64,000 bases of DNA. Source: an uncultured Lachnospiraceae bacterium. GTDB lineage: Bacteria > Bacillota > Clostridia > Lachnospirales > Lachnospiraceae. The stretch is from assembly GCA_947178145.1 (NCBI GenBank), contig CAMWXE010000015.1:1-64000 (forward strand), read 5' to 3'. The translations under genes were made by a program, and so were the position numbers. Below the pieces are notes generated by a model. It was not told the DNA's origin. It did not search any database and worked only from the letters and a program-made list of their open reading frames with translations. This document shows, piece after piece, positions 45,033 to 55,125 of this stretch; position 1 is the first letter of the stretch; each line of letters begins with the position of its first letter.

Positions 45033-45950
45033 ATGGCTGCAAAAACAAAAAAGACAAAGGCAGCGCGACGGGAACATGCTAACAAAGCTGCATATGCATT
45101 CCTGGCGCCGTATGTAATCCTGTTTACCATCTTTATCATTATACCGATGCTGGTAGCCATAGCGCTTTCCTTTACAAGCTATGACACGATACAGGCGCCA
45201 ACCTTCAAAGGGTTTCTGAACTACATCAACCTGCTGACCGCGGATGATATTTTCATGCAGAAGGTACTGCCGAACACAATCATCTATGCGGTGATCGTGG
45301 GACCGGGCGGATATGTGCTGTCGTTTCTGGTGGCGTGGTGTCTGGCGCAGCTCAGCTCAGTGCCAAGAACCATACTGACTGTTATCTTCTATTCGCCGAG
45401 TATGACAGGTGCGGTATCGATGACAGTGCTCTGGAAGATTATTTTCTCCGGCGACCAGATGGGATACCTCAACAGTTTCCTGATGCGGCTGGGTGTGATC
45501 GATGCGCCGATTATCTGGCTGGTGGATGCCAGATACCTTCTGCCAATCATCATCATCGTCGCACTGTGGTCGAGCATGGGCGTTGGCTTCCTTGCAATGC
45601 TTGCCGGAATCCTGAATGCGGATGAGGAAATTTATGAGGCGGCAGCGATTGACGGTGTGAAGAACCGTTTTCAGGAGATGATTTACATCACGATTCCAAC
45701 CATGAAGCCGCAGATGCTTTTTGGTGCGGTTATGGCAATCGTAGGCGCATTCCAGAACGGTGCGATCGGTGTACAGCTTTCCGGTACGAACCCGACGCCA
45801 AACTATGCGGGCCAGTTGATTGTAAACCACATTGAGGACTACGGTTTCCTGAGATACGAGATGGGTTATGCCGCGGCAGTTTCTGTTGTGCTGCTTCTGA
45901 TGGTATTTGTGTTCTCGAAATTCTTCGGACGTTTATTCAGGGAAGATTAG
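45033..45950 (+). CDS. Sugar ABC permease, MalF/UgpA type
   Basis: A 305-residue membrane protein with six hydrophobic segments and the EAA loop [25 protein letters not shown], which docks the ATPase. It starts directly after the stop of the binding-protein gene (45032/45033). With the next gene it forms one permease pair. No ATPase is encoded in the locus, so a shared MsmK/UgpC-type ATPase elsewhere is expected. Confidence 0.94.
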   Translation: MAAKTKKTKAARREHANKAAYAFLAPYVILFTIFIIIPMLVAIALSFTSYDTIQAPTFKGFLNYINLLTADDIFMQKVLPNTIIYAVIVGPGGYVLSFLVAWCLAQLSSVPRTILTVIFYSPSMTGAVSMTVLWKIIFSGDQMGYLNSFLMRLGVIDAPIIWLVDARYLLPIIIIVALWSSMGVGFLAMLAGILNADEEIYEAAAIDGVKNRFQEMIYITIPTMKPQMLFGAVMAIVGAFQNGAIGVQLSGTNPTPNYAGQLIVNHIEDYGFLRYEMGYAAAVSVVLLLMVFVFSKFFGRLFRED

Positions 45951-45962
45951 GGGGTGTAGAAG

Positions 45963-46835
45963 ATGGCCGGATATAAAGGATGCAACATCAATCCCAAGAA
46001 ATTTGAGATTGGTCAGTTAAAAATCATATTGATACTTTTGCCGCTTGCGGTTTTTATGGGAATTCCCATTGTGTTCATTGTCTGCCACGCGTTTAAGCCG
46101 ATGGATGAGCTCTTTGCTTTCCCGCCGCAGATTATTGTGCACAGACCGACACTCGACAATTTTGTCAAACTGTTCAAGGCATCAGCAAACAGCAATATTC
46201 CCATGAGCCGTTATGTGTTCAACAGTCTGATTGTGACAGGTTCCGTAGTGCTGCTGTCAATTCTGTTTTCCACGATGGCTGGTTTCGCGCTGTCAAAGCT
46301 CCGTTTCAAGGGGAAGTATGCGCTGCTCGAGATCAACAATACCGCACTGATGTTTGTATCTGTGGCAGTTATGATTCCCAGATACCTCGTAATTGATTTC
46401 CTTGGCATGAAGGATACGTATTTTGCACATATTTTACCGCTCCTCGCACTTCCGGTCGGACTGTTTCTGGTGAAACAGTTTATCGACCAGATACCGGACG
46501 CGCTGCTTGACGCGGCATACATGGACGGGGCGAACGATTTCAAGATTTACCGTTCCATTATTCTGCCGCTTGTAAAGCCGGCAATCGCGACGACAGCGAT
46601 TCTGTCGTTCCAGCAGGTTTGGGTCAATGTTGAGAGCTCGAATTTCTATGTCAACGATGAGAGCATGAAGACCCTGGCATTTTACCTGAATACTTTGGCG
46701 AACCAGAACAGCAACGTGGCAGGACAGGGAATTCAGGCAGCCGGTATTTTGCTGCAGTTTATACCAAACCTCGCAATATTCTTGATCCTTCGCAAGAGCT
46801 TCATGAACACGATGGCTCACTCAGGCATTAAATAG
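45963..46835 (+). CDS. Sugar ABC permease, MalG/UgpE type
   Basis: A 290-residue membrane protein with six hydrophobic segments. The EAA-type loop reads DAAYMDGANDFKIYRSIILPLVKP. It begins 12 bases after the first permease (GGGGTGTAGAAG ribosome site) and is the second half of the heterodimeric channel. A hairpin region of about 85 bases separates it from the next gene. Confidence 0.94.
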   Translation: MAGYKGCNINPKKFEIGQLKIILILLPLAVFMGIPIVFIVCHAFKPMDELFAFPPQIIVHRPTLDNFVKLFKASANSNIPMSRYVFNSLIVTGSVVLLSILFSTMAGFALSKLRFKGKYALLEINNTALMFVSVAVMIPRYLVIDFLGMKDTYFAHILPLLALPVGLFLVKQFIDQIPDALLDAAYMDGANDFKIYRSIILPLVKPAIATTAILSFQQVWVNVESSNFYVNDESMKTLAFYLNTLANQNSNVAGQGIQAAGILLQFIPNLAIFLILRKSFMNTMAHSGIK

Positions 46836-46840
46836 CAGTG

Positions 46841-46888
46841 TGCGAAGAAGTTCTGGTGCTCACAGCATGGACTGCTTCGCAAAGAGCT
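46841..46888 (+). repeat. Hairpin repeat related to the PBP terminator
   Basis: GAAGAAGTTCTG...CACAGCATGGACTGCTTCGC matches the order of GAAGAACTTCTG...CACAGCAAAGACTGTTTCGT at 29205-29241. TGCGAAG/CTTCGCA pair here. With no T-run it may act as an mRNA processing or attenuation hairpin between permease and NHL-protein genes. Confidence 0.5.
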
Positions 46889-46925
46889 TCTAAGTCGCAG
46901 GGTTTAGCGAGAATGGAGGATGAAA

Positions 46926-48959
46926 ATGAGAAAAAAAGGAAAGCTTGTGATTCTGCTGGCGCTATGCCTGAGTCTGATACTCAGCGCTACAGCCATAGCG
47001 GAAACACCATATAAAACGTATACGGTGGATGGTTACGGATATGTGCTGGAGACACAGTCGGCATACAATCCGGCCTCTGCCATCACAAAAGTCGGTGAGA
47101 CCTCTTTTGTGACACCGATGGACATGGCAATCGGAAACGATGGAAATCTGTATATAGCAGATTCCGGTGCCCATGTGGTCATGGTCAGCACGGTCAGCGG
47201 TGAGGAAGTCCGCATGATCGGAGAAGGGACGCTGCAGTCGCCGACCGGTGTGTTTGTGTCGGATGATGACAAGGTGTACATCGCTGACAAGGATGCAAAG
47301 AAAGTTTTTGTGTACGATTTGGAAGGGAAGCTTCTGAATGAGTATGGAAGGCCGGATTCTCCAATCTATGGAAATGCCATGGACTTTCGGCCAATTAAGG
47401 TTGTGGCAAACAGCACTGGTACAATGTATGTGATCTGTGAAGGCAATATGAACGGTATCGTTCAGATCAGTCCGGTGGAGGGAGGTTCTTTCTTAGGGTA
47501 TTTCGGTACAAACTATACTTCACTCAGTCCGTTCCAGATCTTACAGCGACTGATTCTGACAGATGCGCAGCGGGCGCAGATGCTGAGCAACATTCCTTCG
47601 ACACCAACCAACCTTCATATTGATGAGGACGGATTGATCTACACTGTCACACAGGGCGATAAGGATATGGCACTCAAGAAGCTGAACATCGCAGGCAGGA
47701 ATATGCTTGATTCGGATCCATACTGGGCAGATCTCCCGGCGGCGGTGACGACTGGACAGTATCACAATATGCTGGTAGCGGATTCAGACGGATACATTTA
47801 TGAGTACAACGAAGAGGGAGAGCTGCTGTTTATGTTTGGCGGACGCGATGACGGGCGTCAGCGAATCGGTCTCTGCAATAAGGTGGAAGCGATTGCAGTA
47901 GATAGCTCTGACAGGATTTATCTGCTGGATTCGGATAAGAAGCAGGTACATATTTTTACACCGACAGAGTTCACGAATCTTCTTCATGAGGCATTGTATC
48001 TGTTTTCAAAGGGAAGATACACAGAGAGTAAGGAGCCGCTCGAGAAGGTTCTGCAGATGAACAGTATGTTTGACTACGCAAACCAGGCGATGGGGCATGC
48101 ATATCTGCAGGAGGAGAATTATACAGAGGCATTGAGATACTTTAAGCTTGCCAAGTCAGCAGACGGCTACTCTGATGCATTCTGGGAAGTCAGAAATATC
48201 TGGATCAGAAATTATCTGGTGATGGCGGTGGTAATCATCGTGGCTCTCGCGGTGGCGCTCAACTTGTACAAAAGGCGGCAGCTGATTAAGTATGGAGCGG
48301 ATGGGGCACCGGCACGGCTCTCGCAGAAAGTACCGCTTATGGGCAGTCTCAAATACAGCCTGTACTTTATGAGACATCCGTTTGACGGCTGTTATGGCGT
48401 GAAGCGGGAGGGCAGGGCGAGCCTCGCCTGTGCGAACATTCTGCTCGCGGCATATATTCTTGTTTCGATTATAGAGAAATATTTCAGTGGTTTCCTTGTA
48501 AAGACAGTGCGAGAGGGACGCTATGACATCATTACGGACATTGGCACGGTGCTTGTAATATTTATTGGATTGACACTCTGCAACTATCTGGTTGTGACGA
48601 TCAACGAGGGCGAGGCATTCCTGAAAGAGCTGTACTGCGCTTATGCATACTGCCTGACACCGTTTATTATTATCAAGCCGTTTGTGGTCATTTTATCAAA
48701 TGTGCTGACTTATAATGAAGTGTTTCTGATTTCGTTTGCAAACATCATTGTACTGATATGGATGCTGGTACTTCTGTTGATATCCGTGAAGGAGATGAAT
48801 AACTTCTCCGTGAAGGAGACGGCGAAAGCACTGGCGCTCACAGCATTTACTGTCTTGATACTTTCACTGCTGATTTGTATCATTTATGTATTATTCTCAC
48901 AGGTGATTGACTTCATAAGTTCTGTATTACGAGAGGTGGTGTATAGAGTTGGAAGCTAA
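46926..48959 (+). CDS. NHL-repeat/TPR protein with C-terminal membrane domain
   Basis: A 677-residue protein. After a signal peptide (1-26) it has NHL-type propeller blades (about 60-350; PMDMAIGNDGNLYIADSG, SPTGVFVSDDDKVYIADKD), a TPR pair (about 355-425; LYLFSKGRYTESKEPLEKV), and then six or so membrane helices resembling the YIP1 family. It is conserved in style with sugar-uptake loci of Firmicutes but has no defined role; it may form a surface platform for polysaccharide handling. ATG46926 is chosen because GGAGG (46915-46919) touches the alternative ATG46920. Confidence 0.8.
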   Translation: MRKKGKLVILLALCLSLILSATAIAETPYKTYTVDGYGYVLETQSAYNPASAITKVGETSFVTPMDMAIGNDGNLYIADSGAHVVMVSTVSGEEVRMIGEGTLQSPTGVFVSDDDKVYIADKDAKKVFVYDLEGKLLNEYGRPDSPIYGNAMDFRPIKVVANSTGTMYVICEGNMNGIVQISPVEGGSFLGYFGTNYTSLSPFQILQRLILTDAQRAQMLSNIPSTPTNLHIDEDGLIYTVTQGDKDMALKKLNIAGRNMLDSDPYWADLPAAVTTGQYHNMLVADSDGYIYEYNEEGELLFMFGGRDDGRQRIGLCNKVEAIAVDSSDRIYLLDSDKKQVHIFTPTEFTNLLHEALYLFSKGRYTESKEPLEKVLQMNSMFDYANQAMGHAYLQEENYTEALRYFKLAKSADGYSDAFWEVRNIWIRNYLVMAVVIIVALAVALNLYKRRQLIKYGADGAPARLSQKVPLMGSLKYSLYFMRHPFDGCYGVKREGRASLACANILLAAYILVSIIEKYFSGFLVKTVREGRYDIITDIGTVLVIFIGLTLCNYLVVTINEGEAFLKELYCAYAYCLTPFIIIKPFVVILSNVLTYNEVFLISFANIIVLIWMLVLLLISVKEMNNFSVKETAKALALTAFTVLILSLLICIIYVLFSQVIDFISSVLREVVYRVGS

Positions 48960-51276
48960 ATTAGATATGAAGAAAATGGGCAAAAGCCTTATAAAATTTG
49001 TCATTGCTATAGTGGTCATTGTTGTGATCATTGCAATCGCAGTGATGGCTTCCAAGTCAGGAGGCAGAAACAGTCTGGATGTAAGCGATTTGCAGCCGAC
49101 GGTGAGTGCGCCCAATGCGGCGTTGAGCGATGGCACAGTTGATACCACCAAGCAGCTTGACGGCCATCACCTGGTGGCGGCAAATGACAACTATGAACTC
49201 TATCTGTATGAGCCGGCGCTTTCGATTCTTGTGAAAAACACAAAGACGGGTGCAGTGATGGAGTCCACTGTCCGCGATGAGGAACGTCTTGGAAATGTCA
49301 ATGAGACATGGAAAGGATTTCTCCAGTCGGGAATTGTTGTCGAGCTTCAGGAAGAGACCAATACCATGCAGAGAAAACTGGGAATTGAAGGAAGCGGCGC
49401 ACAGGTCAGTGTGGAACTGATACCCGGCGGATTTCACGCAAAGCTGGATTATCCTTCGCAGGAGCTTGGTTTTGAGACCGAGGTGAAGCTGTATGACGAC
49501 GGAAGCATCACAGCATGTATTCCGGAAAGTTCTATTTATGAAAATGCGGAGAACAAGAAAATTGGCAACATATATGTATTTCCCCTGCTCGGCAGCTCAA
49601 GGCTTGGCGAGAAGGAAGGGTATATGTTCGTACCCGATGGAAACGGCGCGCTGATTTACCTGGATGAAAAAGACGGACGGTTTGATTCAGGCTATGTACA
49701 GAAGGTATATGGTTCTGACATCGGTGTGGGTGAGTCCTATGTGCTCTCGCTGCTATGGGATAGATATGAGACGCACAACGATGCGGAGATGATTCTGGCA
49801 CCGGTGTATGGCATGGTTCACACGGACGATGAGATGGGTTATCTTGCGATTATCGAGAGCGGTGACGAGGAGGCTTCCATCTATGCGACACCAAACGGTG
49901 CATACTCCGATTACAACTGGATAACGGCGGCATTTCGGAAATGTACTACGTATATTCAGCCAACTTCAAACTCAGGTGGTTCGGTGACAAAGGTTACAGA
50001 CAGAATCAAATATGACATTAATGTCAGATATATGTTTGTCGACGGGGCAGATGCGAATTACACAGGGCTTGCAAAGCGCTACAGAGATTATCTTCTTGAG
50101 AAGGATGAGCTTATCAAAGTTGAGGATACCTTTAAGGTAAGGCTTGACTTCCTGGGATTGGATGTGGAGAACTGGATGCTTTGGAAAAAGGATGTACCGG
50201 TGACGACGGTTGACAATATCAGGGAAATATATGCGGATCTGGAAGGCGAGGGCGTGACAGATATCCTGTCGATTTACAAAGGCTGGCAGGACGGAGGCAT
50301 CTTTGATCTTCCTGTCACTTCATACGATGTGGACAGCAGCATCGGCGGTGCGAGGGAGCTGTCAAAGCTCATGAACGAGTGTGAGGAAAAGAACATTGAC
50401 TTTTATCTGTTCACAGACGGTGTGAGGGCCAATACAGAGACAGGCAACACAACGTTTGACACCGTTAAGAAGATGGATAAACGTCTGTATACACAGAATA
50501 CATATCAGAATGTATATCGCGAGTTTGTGTATTGGACACCACAGAAGTCGCTTGAAAATCTGAACACACTGCAGAAGAATCTCACGAAGAAGGGAATCGA
50601 TAAGATTGCACTGTCGGAGGTTGGAAATACGTTGTTTACCTACACGATGGGAGATACGATGCAGACGCGTCTGGTGTCAAAGCACTTGTACGAAGAGTCC
50701 TTGAAGCAGACAAGCGAATCGATGGATCTCATGCTGGAGGCACCGGTTCAGTGCTATTGGCAGTATGTAAAGGCGATTGTTGACATGCCGATTTCGGACT
50801 CCGACTATATTTATACGGATCAGAGCGTACCATTCCTGTCCATCGCATTAAAAGGAATTCTGCCGATGTACGGTGATTATGTGAACTTTGAGGCGAATGA
50901 GAGGGAATACTTCTTAAAGCTGGTGGAGACGGGGATTTATCCTTCGTTCTATCTGACCTATGAGAATCCTTCTGAGTTGATCTATACCAATTCCAGCGAT
51001 GTGTATACTTCGCAGTATTCGGTATATCGTGAGCAGATATTGAGTTACTACGAGGAGCTGAGACAGATTAGTGAGCTCACGCAGGACAGTATGATTGTCA
51101 ATCATGAGATGACTGACAACGGCGTTACAATTGTGACCTATGACAATGGAATCAAGCTGTATATCAATTATTCTGAGACAGAACTGAAAGCAGATAACGT
51201 GACGGTTCCAGCGCTTTCGTATGTGATAGGAGGCAGTGCGGCAGATGCAGCAGGAACGGGGGTGAAGGAAGGATGA
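48949..51276 (+). CDS. DUF5696 membrane-anchored glycoside-hydrolase-like protein
   Basis: A 775-residue protein with a TTG start overlapping the previous gene by 11 bases. An N-terminal anchor (about residues 15-38) leads into an extracellular DUF5696 region: a beta-sandwich part (60-350) and a probable TIM-barrel part (370-690) with motifs DILSIYKGWQDGG and NIDFYLFTDGVRAN. DUF5696 is related to glycoside hydrolase families but activity is unproven. Its place between two permease pairs links it to breakdown or processing of the transported glycan. Confidence 0.82.
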   Translation: MEAKLDMKKMGKSLIKFVIAIVVIVVIIAIAVMASKSGGRNSLDVSDLQPTVSAPNAALSDGTVDTTKQLDGHHLVAANDNYELYLYEPALSILVKNTKTGAVMESTVRDEERLGNVNETWKGFLQSGIVVELQEETNTMQRKLGIEGSGAQVSVELIPGGFHAKLDYPSQELGFETEVKLYDDGSITACIPESSIYENAENKKIGNIYVFPLLGSSRLGEKEGYMFVPDGNGALIYLDEKDGRFDSGYVQKVYGSDIGVGESYVLSLLWDRYETHNDAEMILAPVYGMVHTDDEMGYLAIIESGDEEASIYATPNGAYSDYNWITAAFRKCTTYIQPTSNSGGSVTKVTDRIKYDINVRYMFVDGADANYTGLAKRYRDYLLEKDELIKVEDTFKVRLDFLGLDVENWMLWKKDVPVTTVDNIREIYADLEGEGVTDILSIYKGWQDGGIFDLPVTSYDVDSSIGGARELSKLMNECEEKNIDFYLFTDGVRANTETGNTTFDTVKKMDKRLYTQNTYQNVYREFVYWTPQKSLENLNTLQKNLTKKGIDKIALSEVGNTLFTYTMGDTMQTRLVSKHLYEESLKQTSESMDLMLEAPVQCYWQYVKAIVDMPISDSDYIYTDQSVPFLSIALKGILPMYGDYVNFEANEREYFLKLVETGIYPSFYLTYENPSELIYTNSSDVYTSQYSVYREQILSYYEELRQISELTQDSMIVNHEMTDNGVTIVTYDNGIKLYINYSETELKADNVTVPALSYVIGGSAADAAGTGVKEG

Positions 51277-52295
51277 AGAACAACAGAAAAATAAAACCGG
51301 GACAGCTTGAACGCAGGGAGAATGCGATTGGCTATCTGTTCATATTACCATGGCTGATTGGAATCCTGGTGCTGGTGTTGTGGCCTATGGTGCAGTCCTT
51401 TGGATATTCGCTCAACAGGATCAGACTTTTGCCACAAGGTATGGCAAAGCTCTATGTCGGTTTTGAGAATTATAGTCAGATTTTCCTGAAAGATCCGGAC
51501 TTCATTATGGGACTGGAGTCCTACCTTCTGGAAACTTTGATTGCAGTGCCGGTTATTGTGGCATTCTCACTAATCATAGCAATGCTTTTAAACCAGAAGA
51601 TTTCCTGCAGAGGAATTTTCCGAATGGTATTTTTCCTTCCGATCATCATCGCCAGTGGCCCTGTTATGCAGCAGCTGGCAGACCAGGAGGCGGCCAGCAT
51701 TCCTATGATGAATGTGACGATGATTGAGCAGCTTCTGGATGAGTATCTTCCGCATGTGCTCGCAGTGAGTGTCACAAGTGTGTTCAGCAACATGATTACA
51801 CTGTTATGGTACTCGGGCGTACAGATTTTGATTTTCCTCGCAGCATTGCAGAAGATTGATACCTCGCTCTATGAGGCAGCGAAGATGGACGGCGGTTCTA
51901 AGTGGGAGTGTTTCTGGAAGATTACGCTTCCGACCGTCAAGCCGATGATTCTGTTAAATGTCGTCTACACAGTAATCTTTATGTCAAACAATGAGCAGAA
52001 TGCATTGATTGTGTTGATTTACGACACGATGCTCTCCGCTACAGGAGGTTATGGATACGCCTCCGCGATGGCATGGTTGTATTCGGTGATTGAGTCGGCA
52101 ATCGTTATCTTCTTTGCAGTACTGATTATGGGCCGCAAGGATGTATATGAGAGACGCGCGAAGAAATACCAGCGTGAGCTGAAGAAAGAGAAGCGTCTGG
52201 AAAAGAAGATCAGAAAGAGAGGTGAGAGGAATGAGCGCAACTACGCAAAGCAAAAAGAAAAGCAGCAGCGCAGACAACCTAAAAAGAGTGCTTAG
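51273..52295 (+). CDS. Sugar ABC permease, second system (MalF type)
   Basis: A 340-residue membrane protein with six hydrophobic segments and the EAA loop EAAKMDGGSKWECFWKITLPTVKP. It overlaps the DUF5696 gene by 4 bases (ATGA). A long, strongly basic C-terminal tail (RRAKKYQRELKKEKRLEKK) is unusual and overlaps the start of the next permease by about 65 bases. Confidence 0.92.
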   Translation: MKNNRKIKPGQLERRENAIGYLFILPWLIGILVLVLWPMVQSFGYSLNRIRLLPQGMAKLYVGFENYSQIFLKDPDFIMGLESYLLETLIAVPVIVAFSLIIAMLLNQKISCRGIFRMVFFLPIIIASGPVMQQLADQEAASIPMMNVTMIEQLLDEYLPHVLAVSVTSVFSNMITLLWYSGVQILIFLAALQKIDTSLYEAAKMDGGSKWECFWKITLPTVKPMILLNVVYTVIFMSNNEQNALIVLIYDTMLSATGGYGYASAMAWLYSVIESAIVIFFAVLIMGRKDVYERRAKKYQRELKKEKRLEKKIRKRGERNERNYAKQKEKQQRRQPKKSA

Positions 52296-53280
52296 TCCAG
52301 AAGGAATCTTAGGAAAGAAAACGCTGAACAGGGAGCAGATAAAATATAAAGTCAGAAAATTTATCTTTGGTTCCAAGGATACAGAAGGTGTAGGCAAGCT
52401 TGCAGCCGTATATCTGCTGTTGATCAGTATCGGGTTCGTCTATCTCTATCCGGTTCTCTACATGATCAGCAAGAGCTTTATGAATCTCAACGATTTGCTG
52501 GACACCTCGATCAACTGGATACCGAGCCAGATGTATCTTGAAAATTACAGACAGGCATTTAAATCCATGGATTACTGGAAGACGTTCCGCGATTCCATTG
52601 TGATTGCAGGGCTTCCGACATTGATCAATGTTGTGATTTGTGCCATTGTAGGATATGGGTTTGCGCGCTATGAGTTCAAGGGAAAGAAGCTTTGCATCGG
52701 ATTGCTTTTGTTCTCCTTTATCCTGCCGCCGCAGGCAACGATGATGCCGACATATGTATTCTATACGGATATCGGACTGATTAATTCGATTATGGCGTTT
52801 ATCGTGCCGGCGATATTGGGGCAGGGACTGAAGTCCCAGATATTTATCCTTATTTTCTTCAATTTCTTCCGCCAGATACCAAAGGTATTGATTGAGGCGG
52901 CAAAGATTGACGGGGCAGGACACTTTAAGATTTTTCGAAAGATTGCGCTTCCCTCTGCGGCACCAGCGATTCTGGTCGTGTTTCTGTTTTCGATCGTATG
53001 GTACTGGAATGAGTCATACCTGACACAGCTCTATGTAGTGGGTGCGTTTACAAGCAATGCAAATGCCTACCACTGGAGTTCACTGATTGTATCGCTCAAG
53101 AATTTTGAAAACAGCTACAACACTGCTAGAAGTGTGGCAGGAAGCGGCATGGTCGACATCAACGAATCCATCAAGATGGCTGGAACAATGCTCAGTATCT
53201 TACCGCTGCTGGTTATGTATCTCGTACTTCAGAAACAGTTTGTTGAGAGCGTTGACCGTACTGGTATCACTGGTGAATAA
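52231..53280 (+). CDS. Sugar ABC permease, second system (MalG type)
   Basis: A 349-residue permease. A basic, hydrophilic N-terminal extension of about 65 residues precedes six hydrophobic segments; the EAA loop is EAAKIDGAGHFKIFRKIALPS. ATG52231 follows GAGAGGA and is preferred over GTG52222. The gene begins inside the previous one. It pairs with that permease to form a second importer in the locus. Confidence 0.9.
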   Translation: MSATTQSKKKSSSADNLKRVLSPEGILGKKTLNREQIKYKVRKFIFGSKDTEGVGKLAAVYLLLISIGFVYLYPVLYMISKSFMNLNDLLDTSINWIPSQMYLENYRQAFKSMDYWKTFRDSIVIAGLPTLINVVICAIVGYGFARYEFKGKKLCIGLLLFSFILPPQATMMPTYVFYTDIGLINSIMAFIVPAILGQGLKSQIFILIFFNFFRQIPKVLIEAAKIDGAGHFKIFRKIALPSAAPAILVVFLFSIVWYWNESYLTQLYVVGAFTSNANAYHWSSLIVSLKNFENSYNTARSVAGSGMVDINESIKMAGTMLSILPLLVMYLVLQKQFVESVDRTGITGE

Positions 53281-53350
53281 AAAACGAAGCGTTCTCTGCG
53301 CGGAAATGAAATAAACTGAGAATGTACGCTCTCTATTTTGTATGATATGG

Positions 53351-53370
53351 TTTTAATTAAATATTAAAAT
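53351..53370 (-). promoter_or_regulatory. AAATATTTAA-like site before second binding-protein gene
   Basis: The reverse strand reads TTTTAATATTTAATTAAAA, close to the three sites in the divergent region. It lies 20 bases before ATG53390. Upstream at 53286-53330, AGCGTTCTC and GAGAATGTACGCT can pair, possibly stabilising the 3' end of the permease message. Confidence 0.5.
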
Positions 53371-53389
53371 AAACAAGGAGGAATTAAGA

Positions 53390-54994
53390 ATGAAAAAGAA
53401 AATGGTAAGCCTTATGATGGCGACAACTCTGGTGGCGGGCTTGCTTAGCGGATGCGGAGGAAATTCCGACGCTGGCCAGGCAAACGACAGCACAGGCACA
53501 AATGCAAGCGCAGATTCGAATACGGGTGATGCGGCGAGTGCTGGCGGTGACACAGCAAGCGCGGCAGGTGAACTTCCCGCAATGACAACAGATGAGATAA
53601 CACTGACCTACATGCATTTTGACAGCGAAGCACTTGTAAACGAAGTGGCAGAGGCATTTATGGCAAAGTATCCGAATATTAAAGTAGAACCGCAGGCGTT
53701 CTCCACAGACGGATACAATGATACTTTATTGAATCTGGTACAATCCGGACAGACACCTGACTGCTTTATGATTCTGGGGAACTGCGACTTTGCACTTTCC
53801 AATGCGCTGCTTGGCGATATGACTCCATACTGGGAGGCTGATCCGGAGAATCAGAATATCCTTCCGTCCATCAACAGTGCGAAGCTTGGATATTATGGCA
53901 CAGACAAGAAGCTTGCCACACCAATCAAGTTTTTCCCGGATGCAATTTATTGCGACTTGAATGTGTTTGAGACATTAAACATTGATGCGCCTTCCACAAA
54001 CTGGACATGGGATGAGATGATTGATGCTTTCAAGGCAGCGACGAACACGGATGCGGGGACATACGGATTTAACCAGTTCCACTCGCTTGTTACATACTAT
54101 CCGATTTCTAACGGAAATAACCTGATTGGTGAGTTTGGATGGGACGGCACAACCTATCATATGGATCAGTGGGCAGCAGGTGTAAACCAGTGGGCAGAAC
54201 TTGTAAATGGAAAGTATCATGCGCCGTATGGTGATACAGATGAGATGGAAGCGTGGACAGGTGACAGAACCATGTGGGCCGCTTACACAGGAAAGCTTGG
54301 CTTCCAGATCGATGCATGGTGGACTTATCTGAATCTGTTTGACACACCGGACTACAGAAACCGTGGTATGGAGTGGGTACCTTACACGACACCGGCAAGT
54401 CAGAGCGGATATGTATTTGGCGTACTTGACTTTGGTGGCATCTCCTCTGCTACAGAGCATCCAAGAGAGGCGTATGAGCTCTTGAAGTGGATGGGATGGG
54501 GCGCTGAAGGCTGGCAGGCAAAGCTTGACGCATATCAGGATGTGGAGACCTACGCAGATCTTCCACTGTACAGACAGGCATTACCCTGCCCGATCACAAC
54601 CGATGCAGAAATCTGGAAAGAGTTCCAGGAGTCCTTCTATCCGACAGCGGCAACAAGAACCTATCAGTCCGTCTATGACCCTGTAAACGGCGAGGACCTT
54701 GTCACAGCTGACGAGGATACAAAGTATGGGAAATATTTTGATGATTTCTTTGCAAACTGCAAGAATCCGATTCCGTTTGGAGACTGCCAGATTCCGGGAT
54801 TCGCAGACTTCCTTGCGACTTCTTATGTCGCGGTGGGCGATACATTAGGTGTTGAGGATCAGGTTCGTCTGGAAGGCAAGAATGCAAATGACTTCGCGGC
54901 AGAACTGGAGCAGAAGGGAACTGATGCAAATAAGGCAGCCCTGGAAGCAGCTAAGGAAGCATATGCAATGATTGGTATTGAGTTAAATTATTAG
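53390..54994 (+). CDS. Sugar-binding lipoprotein of the second ABC system
   Basis: A 534-residue family 1 solute-binding lipoprotein. The lipobox is LLSGC (Cys about 22), followed by a Ser/Thr/Ala/Gly-rich linker, then the fold starting ITLTYMHFDSEALVNEVAE with the aromatic ligand region TNWTWDEMIDAF. A strong AAGGAGG precedes ATG53390. It belongs to the permease pair just upstream. A terminator follows at 55031, so the GH43 gene may need its own promoter or readthrough. Confidence 0.93.
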   Translation: MKKKMVSLMMATTLVAGLLSGCGGNSDAGQANDSTGTNASADSNTGDAASAGGDTASAAGELPAMTTDEITLTYMHFDSEALVNEVAEAFMAKYPNIKVEPQAFSTDGYNDTLLNLVQSGQTPDCFMILGNCDFALSNALLGDMTPYWEADPENQNILPSINSAKLGYYGTDKKLATPIKFFPDAIYCDLNVFETLNIDAPSTNWTWDEMIDAFKAATNTDAGTYGFNQFHSLVTYYPISNGNNLIGEFGWDGTTYHMDQWAAGVNQWAELVNGKYHAPYGDTDEMEAWTGDRTMWAAYTGKLGFQIDAWWTYLNLFDTPDYRNRGMEWVPYTTPASQSGYVFGVLDFGGISSATEHPREAYELLKWMGWGAEGWQAKLDAYQDVETYADLPLYRQALPCPITTDAEIWKEFQESFYPTAATRTYQSVYDPVNGEDLVTADEDTKYGKYFDDFFANCKNPIPFGDCQIPGFADFLATSYVAVGDTLGVEDQVRLEGKNANDFAAELEQKGTDANKAALEAAKEAYAMIGIELNY

Positions 54995-55030
54995 TATGCA
55001 TCGTTCCGCTACGTTGGCGTGTGCATCAAT

Positions 55031-55062
55031 AAAAGGAGGGCGTTGTAATGCCCTCCTTTTAT
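55031..55062 (+). terminator. Terminator after second binding-protein gene
   Basis: AAAAGGAGGGC (55031-55041) and GCCCTCCTTTT (55050-55060) form a perfect 11-bp stem ending in T4AT. Because an in-frame ATG at 55048 lies inside its loop, that codon cannot be the real start of the GH43 gene. Confidence 0.85.
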
Positions 55063-55125
55063 AAAAATATCTTATTCGAACACTCCTTTAAGAAAAGGTA
55101 TGGGAAAGGTATGGGTGGGATAAGC

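Noticed and set aside
55048-55125. Upstream start of the GH43 gene
   Set aside because: The codon at 55048 lies in the loop of a perfect terminator, and the signal peptide is only properly placed when translation starts near 55126.
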